Shown piece by piece: positions 46,542 through 57,235 of a stretch of DNA of 64,000 nucleotides. Each line of letters opens with the position of its first letter. The first letter of the stretch is position 1. Source of the DNA: Mytilisepta virgata. Taxonomy: Eukaryota > Mollusca > Bivalvia > Mytilida > Mytilidae. The stretch is from the NCBI GenBank assembly GCA_028015205.1, contig CM051511.1, positions 37,597,204 through 37,661,203 on the forward strand, given 5' to 3'. A program made the position numbers and the translations under genes. The notes under the pieces are model-generated. The model was not told where the DNA came from, searched no databases, and was given only the letters and a program-made list of their open reading frames with translations.

Positions 46542-47675
46542 TCACAGAATCCGTAACAAACTTAAAAGCAAAATAAATAAAAATGGAATTCTTTCGAAAA
46601 TTACACATTTACAATTTGCAGCACTATTAGAATCCACTTCTGGAGCTTTTACAAAATTAAGGTAACGTTTTCTACAATGCCATCCTGGAAAGTCGTTGAT
46701 ATTAGCCAGTTTCGTTGGGTTTTGCATCCATGCGATTAATTGTTGATAATTAATAATAAATACATCCGAATAATAATGCAATATTGTTAACAAAAAGTAA
46801 TTCATTGCTTCATAATTATGTTTTTCCCTGAGCCAAGACGAATGCATAGTATACAACAGTGGGGCCCTGCTGCCCGTATAATGACTATGAAAATTTACCC
46901 AGAATATTTGGAATGCTTCTTCTTTATTCTCTGGCTGACAAGAGTCAAGGTAAAGACAACCCGGTGCAAATGGCTTTTCTAACATCATGACGGGTATCTC
47001 CCAGAATCCAGGATAACTTCCGAGCGAACAGGGCTGGACATTACAATCTAACTGCCACCCAAAGTCTAATGTATTCGGCCAAAACTTGCTACTAAATCCA
47101 TTTTGTGTACTTACAGTCATAGTGGAATCATACTGGAATTTTTCTTCCTGTAGTATTGAATATATGCGATCCCCTATCGACTGTAAAAATGGACTTCTCC
47201 ATCCTGTTATATTTTGAATTGGTATACCTGCACGTTGTGCAATGTTTTGCCTTTGTTGAAGAATTTTGGATCGAATAACTTTCGACGATGCTTTTTGCAA
47301 AAAATTCGAGGGCTTTCTGTGTGTTACGCTATGTACTGCAACCTCCATTCCTTTGCTATATAAATCCCGCACTAAATGATAATTTGTAGAATTGTGGGAA
47401 ACGAACAGTGTCATTGAAATTGGACATCCGTTTGGATTAAAGCGGTAATTCAAAAATAATTCTTCATACATTTGATAATTTTCTGACGTCACAGCGTCCT
47501 CAAAAGAAAACGCAATAATTTGAGGAATTTCAGCCGGAATCAAATTTCCGGGTATATCCCGTCCTCCGCAATAGCATTTAGGAAGTAAGCAATTCGCTCC
47601 TTGGTAGCACTTTTCTGCATTAACGCTATATAGTAGGAGTAGTAATAGATTTTGCAAACAATTAACATGTATCAT
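46542..47675 (-). CDS. Secreted chitin deacetylase-like protein (polysaccharide deacetylase fold)
   Basis: A single ATG-initiated, intronless frame of 377 residues that resembles animal chitin deacetylases, which remove acetyl groups from chitin at the cell surface or in extracellular matrices. Residues 1-20 are a hydrophobic signal peptide; cysteines at 23, 29, 34 and 36 follow. The metal-dependent deacetylase motifs are visible: motif 1 SFED (57-60), motif 2 HSVTH (115-119), motif 3 RSPF (160-163), and motif 5 MHSSWL (277-282). The metal-binding D60, H115 and H119 are present, but the usual catalytic-base Asp of the (T/S)FDD motif is E59 here. N95 and N155 are N-glycosylation sequons. The last 19 residues are hydrophobic, fitting a GPI signal or membrane anchor. 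Length is normal for a single catalytic domain without a chitin-binding domain. Lack of introns could mean a retrocopy, but the frame is intact. Neighbours are all repeats. Confidence 0.85.
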   Translation of the reverse strand: MIHVNCLQNLLLLLLYSVNAEKCYQGANCLLPKCYCGGRDIPGNLIPAEIPQIIAFSFEDAVTSENYQMYEELFLNYRFNPNGCPISMTLFVSHNSTNYHLVRDLYSKGMEVAVHSVTHRKPSNFLQKASSKVIRSKILQQRQNIAQRAGIPIQNITGWRSPFLQSIGDRIYSILQEEKFQYDSTMTVSTQNGFSSKFWPNTLDFGWQLDCNVQPCSLGSYPGFWEIPVMMLEKPFAPGCLYLDSCQPENKEEAFQIFWVNFHSHYTGSRAPLLYTMHSSWLREKHNYEAMNYFLLTILHYYSDVFIINYQQLIAWMQNPTKLANINDFPGWHCRKRYLNFVKAPEVDSNSAANCKCVIFERIPFLFILLLSLLRIL

Positions 47676-48200
47676 ATCCTCGAAAAGATTTGTAACGAAG
47701 TTAGCCGACAGTACAATCCTTACACAAGTTTTGTGTAATAAACCATTGTAAGCTTTAATATAAAGTCAAAGCCTCCAAAATTACAACAACAAAAAAACGT
47801 AGTCAGTCTTTATCACGTAATTTCATCATACAATGCATTTGTAATGAATTGTAAGCTCTTGTGATATCAACTTTCAACATCAACCTTAGCATGTTTGGTA
47901 CACCACTGCACATTTGCAGCTTGAATTGTTAAAGCAATCATTACATCTCCTTTCTTACATCCTATTAGCCAAACAATTATCAATAAACACACCTCCTGTC
48001 AAGTTTATGAATAAATAATTTACTGTTTATACTATCATAACAACCATGCGTTCTGTGTATCAATAGAAATATATAATATTAAATGCATTTTAATACTTGT
48101 TGAAGAATAAAAAGGTTTCGATTAGCATGTAATATCAGTATGCCTATATACTGCAATTTCTTATATAAATAAATGAATAAATTGATAAATTAATTCAGGG
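47676..48200. other. 5' flank of the deacetylase-like gene; weak TATA-like word
   Basis: On the minus strand, TTTATATTAAAG lies about 75-85 bases upstream of the ATG (near 47750-47765), a position compatible with a core promoter and a short leader. This is weak evidence in AT-rich DNA. Nothing else was recognised. Confidence 0.25.
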
Positions 48201-48204
48201 CTCT

Positions 48205-48290
48205 ACAAAAATATTATATGATACCGATTTTGATGCACGTCGATTTACGAATTATGAGTTGTGCTCAAGTAAGTAAGTAAGTAAATTTTA
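48205..48290 (-). repeat. Deleted hammerhead-repeat copy H7 joined to a (TTAC)n retroelement tail
   Basis: The reverse complement of 48210-48258 reads GAGCACAACTCATAATTCGT, AAATCGAC, GTGCATCAAAATCGGTATC: core and stem II loop are recognisable but GAAA and the cleavage region are deleted. It abuts GTAAGTAAGTAAGTAAATTT, the complement of a TTAC tail like that at 16455. Confidence 0.5.
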
Positions 48291-48319
48291 TTGAAATTCG
48301 GCACATATATACATATAAA

Positions 48320-49085
48320 GCCCCCTTCACACTGGATTAAGAATCCGCTACGCTCTCCACGAACTGCAAGATCATAGCGAGATCGTGGAAAAACTGGAGA
48401 ACCACCTTCAGTTTGAAGGCAATCTTTTGTATGTTTAGATGTTTTATGTGTGTATAACTTGTCTTTGCTGCTTCGTATATACTTTGCTTTTAGTGTTAAT
48501 TTATTATTATTGCCTGTTGTGTTTTATTGTGATATGTATTTGTCTTTTGCATGTTTACAGTCGGTTTAAGAGTTTATCAAAGCTCATGTTCTTTGTTACG
48601 ACCTAAAAAATCACCAAGATCGTGGAAGGTCTTCACAGGGTCTTCAAAAGCATATCAGGAACGTAGTGGAGTTGTAAGCTCTTGTGCGCGTGGTGGGGCT
48701 ACGACTATTTTGAAAATGCTCAAAATTTAGAAGGAGCGGTTGCAGCGTATCAAAAACATAGAGCCCGCGTGGCTTGGCCGTCAATAGTTTTACGCAAGAC
48801 TGACTACGCTGGCCTCGCGTCCGAACTACGATCCTTTTACGCTTACACTACGACGGCTACGCTCTAACTACGTAATTACTAAGTCCATGCTGCGATGTTG
48901 CTACGAGCATTGGCGCTCTCACTACTATCAAGAAGACTACGGTACGCTCTCATGACGCAGCTCCTACGACCATTCAACGTTGTCAACACGACTAAAAATA
49001 ATGTAGTCAGCTCAGCAGTCCTTCGTTTGTATTCTGGATCAACTTTGCGAGGAAGGAAGAAGGGTGGGTTATGGTTTTATTTTTA
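48320..49085. repeat. GC-richer repeat-like block with TACGCTC words
   Basis: From 48680 to 49000 the composition rises clearly above the surroundings, and short words such as TACGCTCT, ACTACGA, CTACGAC and ACTACG recur many times. The block opens with CCCCCTTCACACTGG and contains GATCGTGGAA twice (48382 and 48618). The frames within it are short and have no domain. I interpret it as part of a transposable element rather than a gene. Confidence 0.4.
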
Positions 49086-49509
49086 TTCAATAATTCCCGA
49101 CGACAAATATGATAATGAATAAAGACAGTTTGTCATTGTTAACATTTCAATTAGAAATACAATTTTTTTTCTCAAAAATAGCTTATATTATTTATATTGA
49201 CTATTCCCACAAGTTTAATTCCTACATTTGTATGATAAACCTTTTTCCAATGATGTATCCTAATGCAAACATTTTCCAAAATAAAAAAAAAAAATGCCCA
49301 TAGGGACATTGTTCTGACATTTTCACGTTAGACTTTTTATGTGGGACTGAAATCACTCAAAGTTCCGTTATGACTTTTTGTGAATATATTTTTTGCAGCT
49401 GAAGTTGTTTGATCGATGTTAACATGATTCCATTAGGACAATTTATTTATGCTGTTTTGTATTAATTGAAAACATTTTTTAAACTGAAAATGTGTTCATG
49501 AGGTTCCTT

Positions 49510-51195
49510 TAGACTTTTAGTTCGTGCTAAATGGAGTGAATATATTTTGCTTTGTCCCGTACATCTGCAAAAACGGAAAACTGACAAGTTTTTATGAGAA
49601 TATAAGCACTAAAGCTACATCCATCTTTATAGACCCTAAGGTTGTTGAAACCTTGACTCGCCTCCGTGACAAATATATAATTGTCCTAGCGGACAAAGCC
49701 CCCAATAGCATCTTTTTTTGTCTGCAAGAACTACATGTATTATTTTGAGTGTCTTAGGAACGAGTTGGGAATAGATAACACAGCGGGTAACCCAACTTAT
49801 ACACCGACCACACTCACTAAGCAGGAAGTCCTTGATAACCACCAGACCGTTCTTCATTCCTTTGGCATTTCTACAAAGGGTGAAGAAATCGACCTTTCTG
49901 CTCTTTATTGGATTCCTAAACTACATAAGAATCCGTTTAAACAAAGGTGCATTGCTGGGTGAGCTAATTGCTCTAAGATACCTCTTTCTAAAGATTTTAA
50001 CACTGATATTGACATTTTTTAAAGAAGGCCTTCAGAATTACTGTGAAACAGTGGCGTCAATCAGATGTGGATTCTTAAAAAAAATTGCTACAATATCTAA
50101 AATCAAAATCTTTGGCTACATGCAGCAGTATAAAAACATTCGACTTCTCTACACTCTATACTACGATACCACATTCTCAATTAAAATATCGATTGAAACA
50201 ACTAGTTTATCAATGTTTTTTCAAGAAAAATGGCACATGCAGATACAAATTTCTAGTTTTAGGTAGAGAAAAGGCTTATTTCGTTAAGAACCACTCTGAT
50301 TCTGACAAAAAATATTATGAAAATGAATTTACAAACATGTTCTTTTCTCATAGAAAACATATTTGTTGAATTTGGCGGTCGAATTTTTCAAAAAACAATC
50401 GGCATTCCAATGGGAACCAACCTTGCTCCTCACCTCGCCGATCTATTTCTGTACTCATATGAAGCGGACTTCATTCAAGGTCTTCTACGTGAAAACAAAA
50501 AGAAACTATCCCAATCCTTTAATTTCACTTTTCGTTATATAGATGACGTGTTTTCGTTAAATAACGATAAATTCCAAGACTTTCTACGTCTCATCTACCC
50601 CAGGGAACTTGAAATTAATGATACTACAGATACATCGAAGTCCGCTTCATATTTGGATTTGTTTCTTGAAATAGACAATGAGGGACATTTGAAGACAAAA
50701 CTTTATGACAAACGTGATAACTACTACTTTCCTATTGTTAACTTTCCCTTCTTGATTAACAATATACCAGCATCCCCTGCATATGGCGCCTACGTTTCTC
50801 AGCTTATCCGATATTCAAGGTTCATGCGTGAGTTACCATAACTTTAGACAAAGAGGATTACTGCGGTCACAAAAGCTTGTTAACCAGGATTTTATCAGGG
50901 ATAAATTGATGCCATCACTTAGGAAATTTTACGGTCGTTATCACGAATTGATTGACCGTTACAGTGTTCCAATATCTAAGATGATGTTGGACTTGTTCCC
51001 ACTGTCGTAACATTTCATGTACCTCCATCGATTTGTGACTACCACCGGATTGACCTTGTTGAACTTCGCGACAGGTGTCGTATACGGAGCAGGAACTGCT
51101 TACACTTCCTGAGCACCTGAATTCACTCCTGGTTTTTATAGGAGTTCGTGTTGTTCATTGTTTTTTAGTTTTCAGTGTTTATTTGTTGTGCTTGT
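49510..51195 (+). pseudogene. Penelope-like retroelement reverse transcriptase, frame-broken
   Basis: Pieces in changing frames give a recognisable reverse transcriptase: ALYWIPKLHKNPFKQRCIAG (about 49900-49960), FDFSTLYTTIPHSQL (about 50138-50180), GIPMGTNLAPHLADLFLYSYE (about 50400-50462), the catalytic YIDD box (in FRYIDDVF, about 50530-50555), SYLDLFLEID and LYDKRD. The YIDD box and motif spacing resemble Penelope-type RTs, which often also carry a GIY-YIG nuclease; none is seen. Frame changes near 49735, 49960, 50085, 50320 and 50800 split it into at least five pieces, so it is dead. The stop is at about 51010 and the untranslated tail to 51195 matches 15290-15480. The element is cut off where family R copy R2 begins. 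Confidence 0.8.
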
Positions 51196-51445
51196 AATAT
51201 GAAAATTGAAATAAAAAGACAGGACCAAAGTTTTTGGCAAAATAAAGAGCCAGGATCGCTTTAGTTGTGAAAAAATGCAGGACATGTGTCAATCAGGATA
51301 TTTTTAGTTTAAGTGAAAATAAAAAAAATTATGCCACATTAGCGGCCGAAAAAAAAAATCCAGGACCAAAGTTTCAGGAAAAAAATAGGCAAGATCAAAC
51401 ATGTCATACCCCCCCCCCCATAAAAATCAAATGGTTGCTCCCTTA
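51196..51445. mobile_element. GCAGGA-rich MITE (family R), copy R2, with C12 run
   Basis: The words AAAAAGACAGGACCAAAG, AAATGCAGGACATGTGTCAA, TCAGGA, ATCCAGGACCAAAGTTTC and AATAGGCAAGATCAAACA line up in order with R1 at 42120-42310. It ends in a C run then CATAAAAATCAAATGGTTGC, the inverse complement of the R1 left end. The left end is missing, and it joins directly to the RT element's 3' sequence. Confidence 0.65.
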
Positions 51446-52610
51446 TATGTCCAGTTATAATGAATGAGCCATTCATACCAGGCTGTACGGATATTGTTCG
51501 TGTTTTTAACAATTATTGTGTTTATACACGACATACAATGGAAACTCTGTCAAAATAAAATTGAATTTTTTGCAAATCTCTTCTAATACACCTTCACACT
51601 TGGTCTATTCGAAAGTACTACAGATAACATTGTGATAACTGAATACAGTTCACTAATATTTAACGGGAGTCGCCCTGAACGTACACAAAATGAAATTGAC
51701 TGGCCTTATGGAAATTAATAGGTAAACTCCGCGCGACCAGTTCAATAACATTGAGTAATATTAAGGGTTTAAAACTGTTTTTCTGTATTCATCTTAATAA
51801 AATATACTAGCGGATATTTTTATTTTAGGGCAATCACTAAGCGTTATTTTCCATCTTCTTGTTACAATTTAAGGATGCTCGCTGGTCATGTTTTGGTCTT
51901 TTTGTCATATTTTCGGAATCCTCGGGTTTTATCCATTTCTTCAACATGAAATTTTTTGCCCATGATCCCCCACTTTTTCTTTTATAATTCAATCATATAT
52001 ACCTTAAAATGGTATTTGACTAAATTTTATGAAATCCTTTTTATTTTTTCATACATCTTTGAGAGACTGAAGTTGTCAATGCAAATACAATGAAAAATCC
52101 AGAGAAAACCCATTTCCTGCAAATTTTCAAGGCCTTATAGCTCTAAAATGAGCTCATGAACTTATATTGTTTTCTTGCTTATTTGTTTACTATTCATATG
52201 TTCTCTCAAACTAAAACACCTATTTCAAATCCTATTTATTTTCTATTAGACCAGCGATCATCCTTAAAAAATGAAATATGATAAAAGTTAAATTTATTCA
52301 CTTAATGAAAGATTTCTTGATGTATAATTCCACGCCCAACTTATTATTAAAGATCGAATAAATTATTTAATTTATAAGGACAAAAAAGGGCTAAACGAAA
52401 CTAAGTCACTTGCAATGATATATTTGCTTTACTATTTTGTTAACTGAAGACAACACAAGGTTCAGGATTATAGCAAAGTTGAAATTTACAAATCCCTTTT
52501 TTTATGGTTGACAATTCCTTGATCTTATTATTTCAGTAATAATATTTAAACAAATAATACTCCATATTTGTAAATCATATTGAAGGTAACGCCCCTGAGG
52601 TATATCTAAA
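51446..52610. other. AT-rich stretch without recognisable gene
   Basis: No supported feature. Confidence 0.45.
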
Positions 52611-52611
52611 A

Positions 52612-52900
52612 AGACCTCGATGGTCTCATGTTGCCCCGAGTGCGGAAGGTCGCGTTTTGGTCAAACCAAAGATTTTGAAATTGGTATTTGCTGCTTCTCC
52701 GCCAAGCACGCAGCACTTAGGAGAAAGAGCAAAGACAGATCGGCTCAGAGTCAAAATGTTGTGCCATGTCTTCCTGCAAACTGCTTTCTCGTTAAACATC
52801 GGTATAGTACAAAGCGGCGTTCATAATCATATCATATCAACATGTTCTCGGCCTGATATGCATGAAATAATGGCCACTGGATATTAAACAATACTCCATC
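52612..52900 (+). repeat. tRNA-related SINE (family S2), internally deleted copy
   Basis: It matches 144-505: AGACCTCGATGGTCTCATG, GAGTGCGGAAGGTCGCG, TTTTGGTCAAACCAAAGA, ATTGGTATTTGCTGCTTC, TCCGCCAAGCACGCAGCA, GGCCACTGGATATTAAACAA. The B box region is deleted here, and the frames are repeat-derived. Confidence 0.65.
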
Positions 52901-53505
52901 CTTCCATACAATTCGAAAGATCAACAAAGACCAGATTATTGCCATATTACAAGAATAAGGAAATTTAAACTTGCCCTCCACTATTTAAATTTCTAAGTGA
53001 CATGTGTATTGCCTATGATACAATATTTCATCTATTTAAAAAAAAAAGTTGACAACCAAGGTTGTCTAGAAATCAAAGGATTTGCCATATATCATCAAAG
53101 CCCATTTATATTTTTCACAAATAATATTAACTTTCCAACTTCAATTCTGAAGAGAACGATCTAATTAAAACAACTCTTTTTATCCGAATTTTATTGTTCT
53201 AGTCTCATAACTTGACAACCTAGTGTTTATATTCTGTTCAAACACACGAGTACATCGGAGATGAAAGAAACATATTTGTATTGTTTATGTACATTTTTGA
53301 TAAGATCTTATATATTTACCACTTTATATAATCCCACGTATTGACTATAATGTCATATTTAAAGTACAGTTTCAATCCACGTAAGTGTAGCTTTATTAAA
53401 TGACATTTTTGTAAGCCTACTGTCGATCTCCACCTTTGATAAACATACAAGTTAATCCTAATCCCTAGTACATGTTTAAATACACATTTGAAAGTTTTCA
53501 TGTTA
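52901..53505. other. AT-rich stretch without recognisable gene
   Basis: No supported feature. Confidence 0.45.
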
Positions 53506-53506
53506 T

Positions 53507-53788
53507 TTAAGGGGGTACAGAACACCTAAGGGAGTCAACTCTTTTAAAATCAGCCGAACGTTTTAATCACATAAAATTACTAAAGAGAAATCAAGCTTCT
53601 CAATGATCAAAATTAGTATTTGTCAAACTGCTATATATCCAATGAAAGCATTCCCGTAAATTGTGTGGTTAAAATTTCTTGAAATTTTTATATTTTTGTC
53701 AACAGGTAAAAGTAAATATTTCGTCAAAATTTTATGAAAATTAAACGAGACAATTCTATTTTAGTTAAAATGTTGGGTACCCCCTTAA
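53507..53788. mobile_element. MITE with TTAAGGGGGTAC inverted ends
   Basis: The left TTAAGGGGGTAC (53507) is mirrored by the right GTACCCCCTTAA (ending 53788), enclosing about 280 bp of AT-rich non-coding DNA. The outer TTAA on both sides would suit a TTAA-targeting (piggyBac-like) element, an inference from four bases only. Confidence 0.7.
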
Positions 53789-53894
53789 AACTCTTAAATA
53801 TGAGTTATTTTTATTCAACGTTTTATAGACTGAATAACAGGGACAGACACGTTGCTGGGACCATTTTGAACTAGACCCGCTATAAAATAAATAA

Positions 53895-54265
53895 TCAACA
53901 AAATGGTACCGGTGTAACAGGAAAGGTCATAATGATATACCAATCAATCAAAGCAACCCAACTGACAGAATTCCGGACAAAACATAACATAAAAGAGCAC
54001 AAAACACAAAACATAAACACAACAGAGAGTAATGATAGTCTAACTTGGTACAGACAATGAACAGTGGTGGGGTCAAACCAGTTTTATGGGTACCCAAACC
54101 CCCTTTAAACTCTGGCGTATAAAACATACGAAAACCCAATACAGTATGATTACCAATAAGGTTCCTGCTTACTAGAACTGCAAAAGTAGACTGGATAACA
54201 GGATCAGTATGTGCTCGTTTTAACTGTAAAATTAGCTAAGGCTCTCATAGCTGCAGGTCGAATAC
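53895..54265 (+). repeat. Interspersed repeat family A, copy A4 (uninterrupted)
   Basis: It contains the full word order seen in A2 and A3: CAACAAAATGG, AACAGGAAAGGTCATAATGA, CAATCAATCAAAGCAACCCA, CGGACAAAACATAACATAA, ACACAACAGAGAGT, TCAAACCAGTTTTATGGG, TCTCATAGCTGCAGGTCGAA. It serves as the reference for the nested insertion in A3. Confidence 0.75.
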
Positions 54266-54612
54266 TGTCGCTTTACTAAACGAAAAAATCTGAAATAACA
54301 CTTCTCCCCAAGGGTATAATGCTATCTCGTCATAGAGTTCAATAGAACTCGGCAATATCCGTGAAAGGCCAATATGAATTTAAAGTGTTCAAGTGATTGG
54401 GAGAAAAGGCAATTTTTACAGAATTACGATGCATTTTGTCTAGTTACCAATAAAAAGAACAGACTCTTTCAAACCGTGGACCAGGGACTCTTGGTTGTTT
54501 TTGCTTGTCTCTGTATATTTCGTTTTGTGTAACTGTTATATGCTAAATTTGTATTTGTCACAAGCTTGTTATCATGCTTCCATTTTGCTGAAATAGTATA
54601 CATTATTGTTTA

Positions 54613-54750
54613 GGGGCCAGCTGAAGCCGCCTGCGGGTGTGGGATTTTCTCGCTACGTTGAAGACCCATTGGTAGCTTTGAGCTGTTTTCTGCTCTTTGG
54701 TCGGGTTGTTGTTTCTTTGACACATTCCCCGTTTCCATTCTCTGTTCTAT
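54613..54750 (-). repeat. Interspersed repeat family B, copy B4
   Basis: The reverse complement reads GAGAATGGAAACGGGGAATG, TGTCAAAGAAACAACAACCC, then GGGTCTTCAACGTAGCGAGA and GGCTTCAGCTGGCCCCTAA, close to B3. Confidence 0.75.
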
Positions 54751-54791
54751 CATATGACAATTACAGAAAAAGTTTTGCCTTCAAAATTTTA

Positions 54792-54974
54792 CTGGGGTTG
54801 TGAGTTCGAATCTCACCTGTGGCGGAATGTGTTCGACTCCGATCTTAATTGACAAGGATTGCCAATTTTCCTACCGAAGGTCGGTGGTTCTCTCCGGGTA
54901 CTCCGGCTTCCTTCACCAATAAAAATAGCCAAATGTGCTGAAAACGGCGTTAAACCCCAACTAAACAAACAAAT
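54792..54974 (+). mobile_element. 5'-truncated SINE S1 copy
   Basis: It starts CTGGGGTTGTGAGTTCGAAT at the B box, so the A box is missing. The central body GTACTCCGGCTTCC and the ACTAAACAAACAAA tail match the full copies, with a small deletion in the GGCCGCCGCG segment. It lies 41 bases after B4. Confidence 0.85.
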
Positions 54975-54979
54975 TAACA

Positions 54980-55650
54980 GGTTTTCGTCTGTTTTCTATC
55001 AATCAGTCAATTAAACTAAATTGGTATAAACTATATGAAGTGGAAGTACTCACAGCCTAATCGCAACTGCAACAACTTGACTTTATAAGTATCCATATTA
55101 AATTAGGCAAATATGTCCTTATTATTGATTTCCTCAATTACACCACAGAAAGAATTAAATAATCAAAGGAATTCCTGCTAATGTGGGCTTATACATTTAA
55201 TTCCCTCTAATTTGATGCAGTCCATTTAATTTTAAAGAAATATTTCATGATGCTTATTTTTATATAAATGATGTGCACATTTCTGCGATTTATGACTAAA
55301 GGCCCAAATTTCATAAACCCGAAACTGTAAGCCAAAACGTTGAAGAGCAAATCTGAATACCAAAATGACATAAAACGACGAAGCCAAAACCATCAAAGGA
55401 TAGGACTTTGTACGAGTGAGATACTCCTTAGTTTTCAAAATTTTTGAAATTTTTAGATCAGTAAAAATATACATTAATGTCAAATCATTTATTGGAAAAT
55501 TGATATAAAAAACCTTATCTGTTAGACGTTTTCTTTGTGCATTTTTTCATTGCTGTAGAATATAGCATCATGTCAAGCTTCTTCATTACTATATATGTCA
55601 TTTAAAATTAATGAAGTATACAAATTCATATCACTGTAAAACATTAAAAA
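54980..55650. other. No gene; diverged lead of the hammerhead repeats on the minus strand
   Basis: Bases 55300-55410 read on the minus strand (TTGATGGTTTTGGCTTCGTC, ATGTCATTTTGGTATTCAGA, TTTGCTCTTCAACGTTTTGG) resemble the lead sequence before H1 and H4, without a ribozyme core. Confidence 0.4.
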
Positions 55651-55651
55651 C

Positions 55652-55652
<1 letters not shown>

Positions 55653-55695
<43 letters not shown>
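55653..55695. repeat. Poly(A) run of about 43 bases
   Basis: An uninterrupted A run with similar words on both sides (ACATTAAA before, ACATTAAA after). It could be a retroposed poly(A) or simple expansion. No retrocopy was recognised upstream. Confidence 0.85.
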
Positions 55696-55696
<1 letters not shown>

Positions 55697-56336
55697 ATTA
55701 AAGGCATATACTAGGATATAGATCTCATTACGTGTTAAAAGGAACCGAAATGTAGATTCCGTATGATGTCTTATCTATTCTATTCGTGCTGTTTCATATT
55801 TTTTCTTTGATTTATAAACGATTTACATTATGAACAATCAGATGACAGTCTCCTTGACAAGTGATGTGATGCACAGATATAGACATACAGAAAAACAAAA
55901 AATTATCCTGCATTGGCGTGTTTTTCTTCTGATATTTTCTGAAACATTGAATTTTTTTATCAAAACTAAGGTTCTTAATTGAAGTTGTTTTTTATTTTGT
56001 AGTGGACCAGTGCTATCGTGTGTTGCAGTTTTGATTGTAAAGTAAATTTTAATTTGCCTACTATTTTTCGAAAACTACAGAAAGGATCTATAGCGTGCAA
56101 GGACCGTGGAATTCTTCAAGCACGTTACCCACTGTGGTCCGTTGTCAGTATTTCCGTATAGAAATAATCTGCACAAATTGCAAAATGAAAAAATGGTCAC
56201 AAGTTTTGAAATTCTAAACTGTATTACGCAACTGCATAATGTATAATATGACAATAATGTACAGAAATAAAATGCATACATTGAAAAATGAAAGACGAGT
56301 TTATTTCTCAAGCTGAAACTCACATTCAGTTAGCAA

Positions 56337-56555
56337 GATGAAACTTCTTAATGCATGCTTAAATGTTTAATTCTTCATTTATTTGCAAATTGAACACACG
56401 TGAGCATGTTAGTGGCAATTACTGGAATATTTTGTCACTATTACGTCTTTCAGAGCACCTATTTCCTCGTATTGATGTCGTTTCTGTTAATTAACGGATA
56501 TGAATATTGTTTAAAAAAAAACAATAATTGCGCACATGTTAACATATTTGTCACA
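56337..56555 (+). repeat. Dispersed repeat D, copy 1
   Basis: GATGAAACTTCTTAATGCAT, GCAAATTGAACACA, ATTACTGGAATATTTTGTCA and CTATTACG, then AACAATAATTGCGCACATGT align in order with 62136-62345 at roughly 80-85% by eye. It is non-coding. Confidence 0.65.
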
Positions 56556-56975
56556 TCTGAAGTACTCTATAAACAAGTTTTGAAATTCAAAATTATAAAT
56601 AATTTTTCTACATCTACATGCAGTGTATGACTATACTGCAAGGAAATAAAATACAAGTTTAAATTCACAATTTTTCAAATGTAAGAAAATAAAAAAAATT
56701 AGCACATATTGAATAAGCAAAGGTTAAAACAAAATGAAGTTTATGGTAAATGAAAAATAAGAAAACAAACAAGGAATAACTTAATTCGGATCAATTTAAC
56801 CCAAAATACAAGTAACTCGGTGTATTCACATATGCTCAATATTGTGGGTTAAGTTAATCCATATGTGAACGTAATTCGGATTTACCCGTTTTTTTGTGCG
56901 GGAAATTTTTTGAAAATTGAATCTTAAGGATTGCTTCAATTTCAGAAATTGAACAAAAAATTCCTTGTTGGAGTT

Positions 56976-57160
56976 AGGGTTAAGGGTTAGTAGTTAGAGT
57001 TAGGGTTAGAGTTAGGTTAAGGTTAGAGTTAAGTTTAGGGTTTTGGTTAGAGTTGGAGTTAGGGTTAGGGTTAGATTTAGGGTTAGAATTAGGGTTAGGA
57101 GTTAGAATTAGGGCTAGTGTTATGGTTAAGGATGGAGTTAGGGTTAGGATAAGGGTAAAT
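56976..57160 (+). repeat. Degenerate interstitial telomere-like repeat (TTAGGG)n
   Basis: About 185 bases consist of GTTAGGGTTAG, GTTAGAGTT, TTAAGG and close variants, with G on the plus strand. TTAGGG is the molluscan telomere unit, but here it is mutated and internal, so it is an ancient interstitial tract or a telomere-like satellite. Confidence 0.85.
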
Positions 57161-57235
57161 GATGAATAAACAGCTACCATGTGTATGAGATCTCCATGTC
57201 GAACTGCTAAACTGATCAGCCTAATAAACCGAAAT

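Noticed and set aside
55653..55695. Poly(A) tail of a processed pseudogene
   Set aside because: No coding or exon-like sequence was recognised upstream, and the short flanking repeat may be chance in AT-rich DNA.
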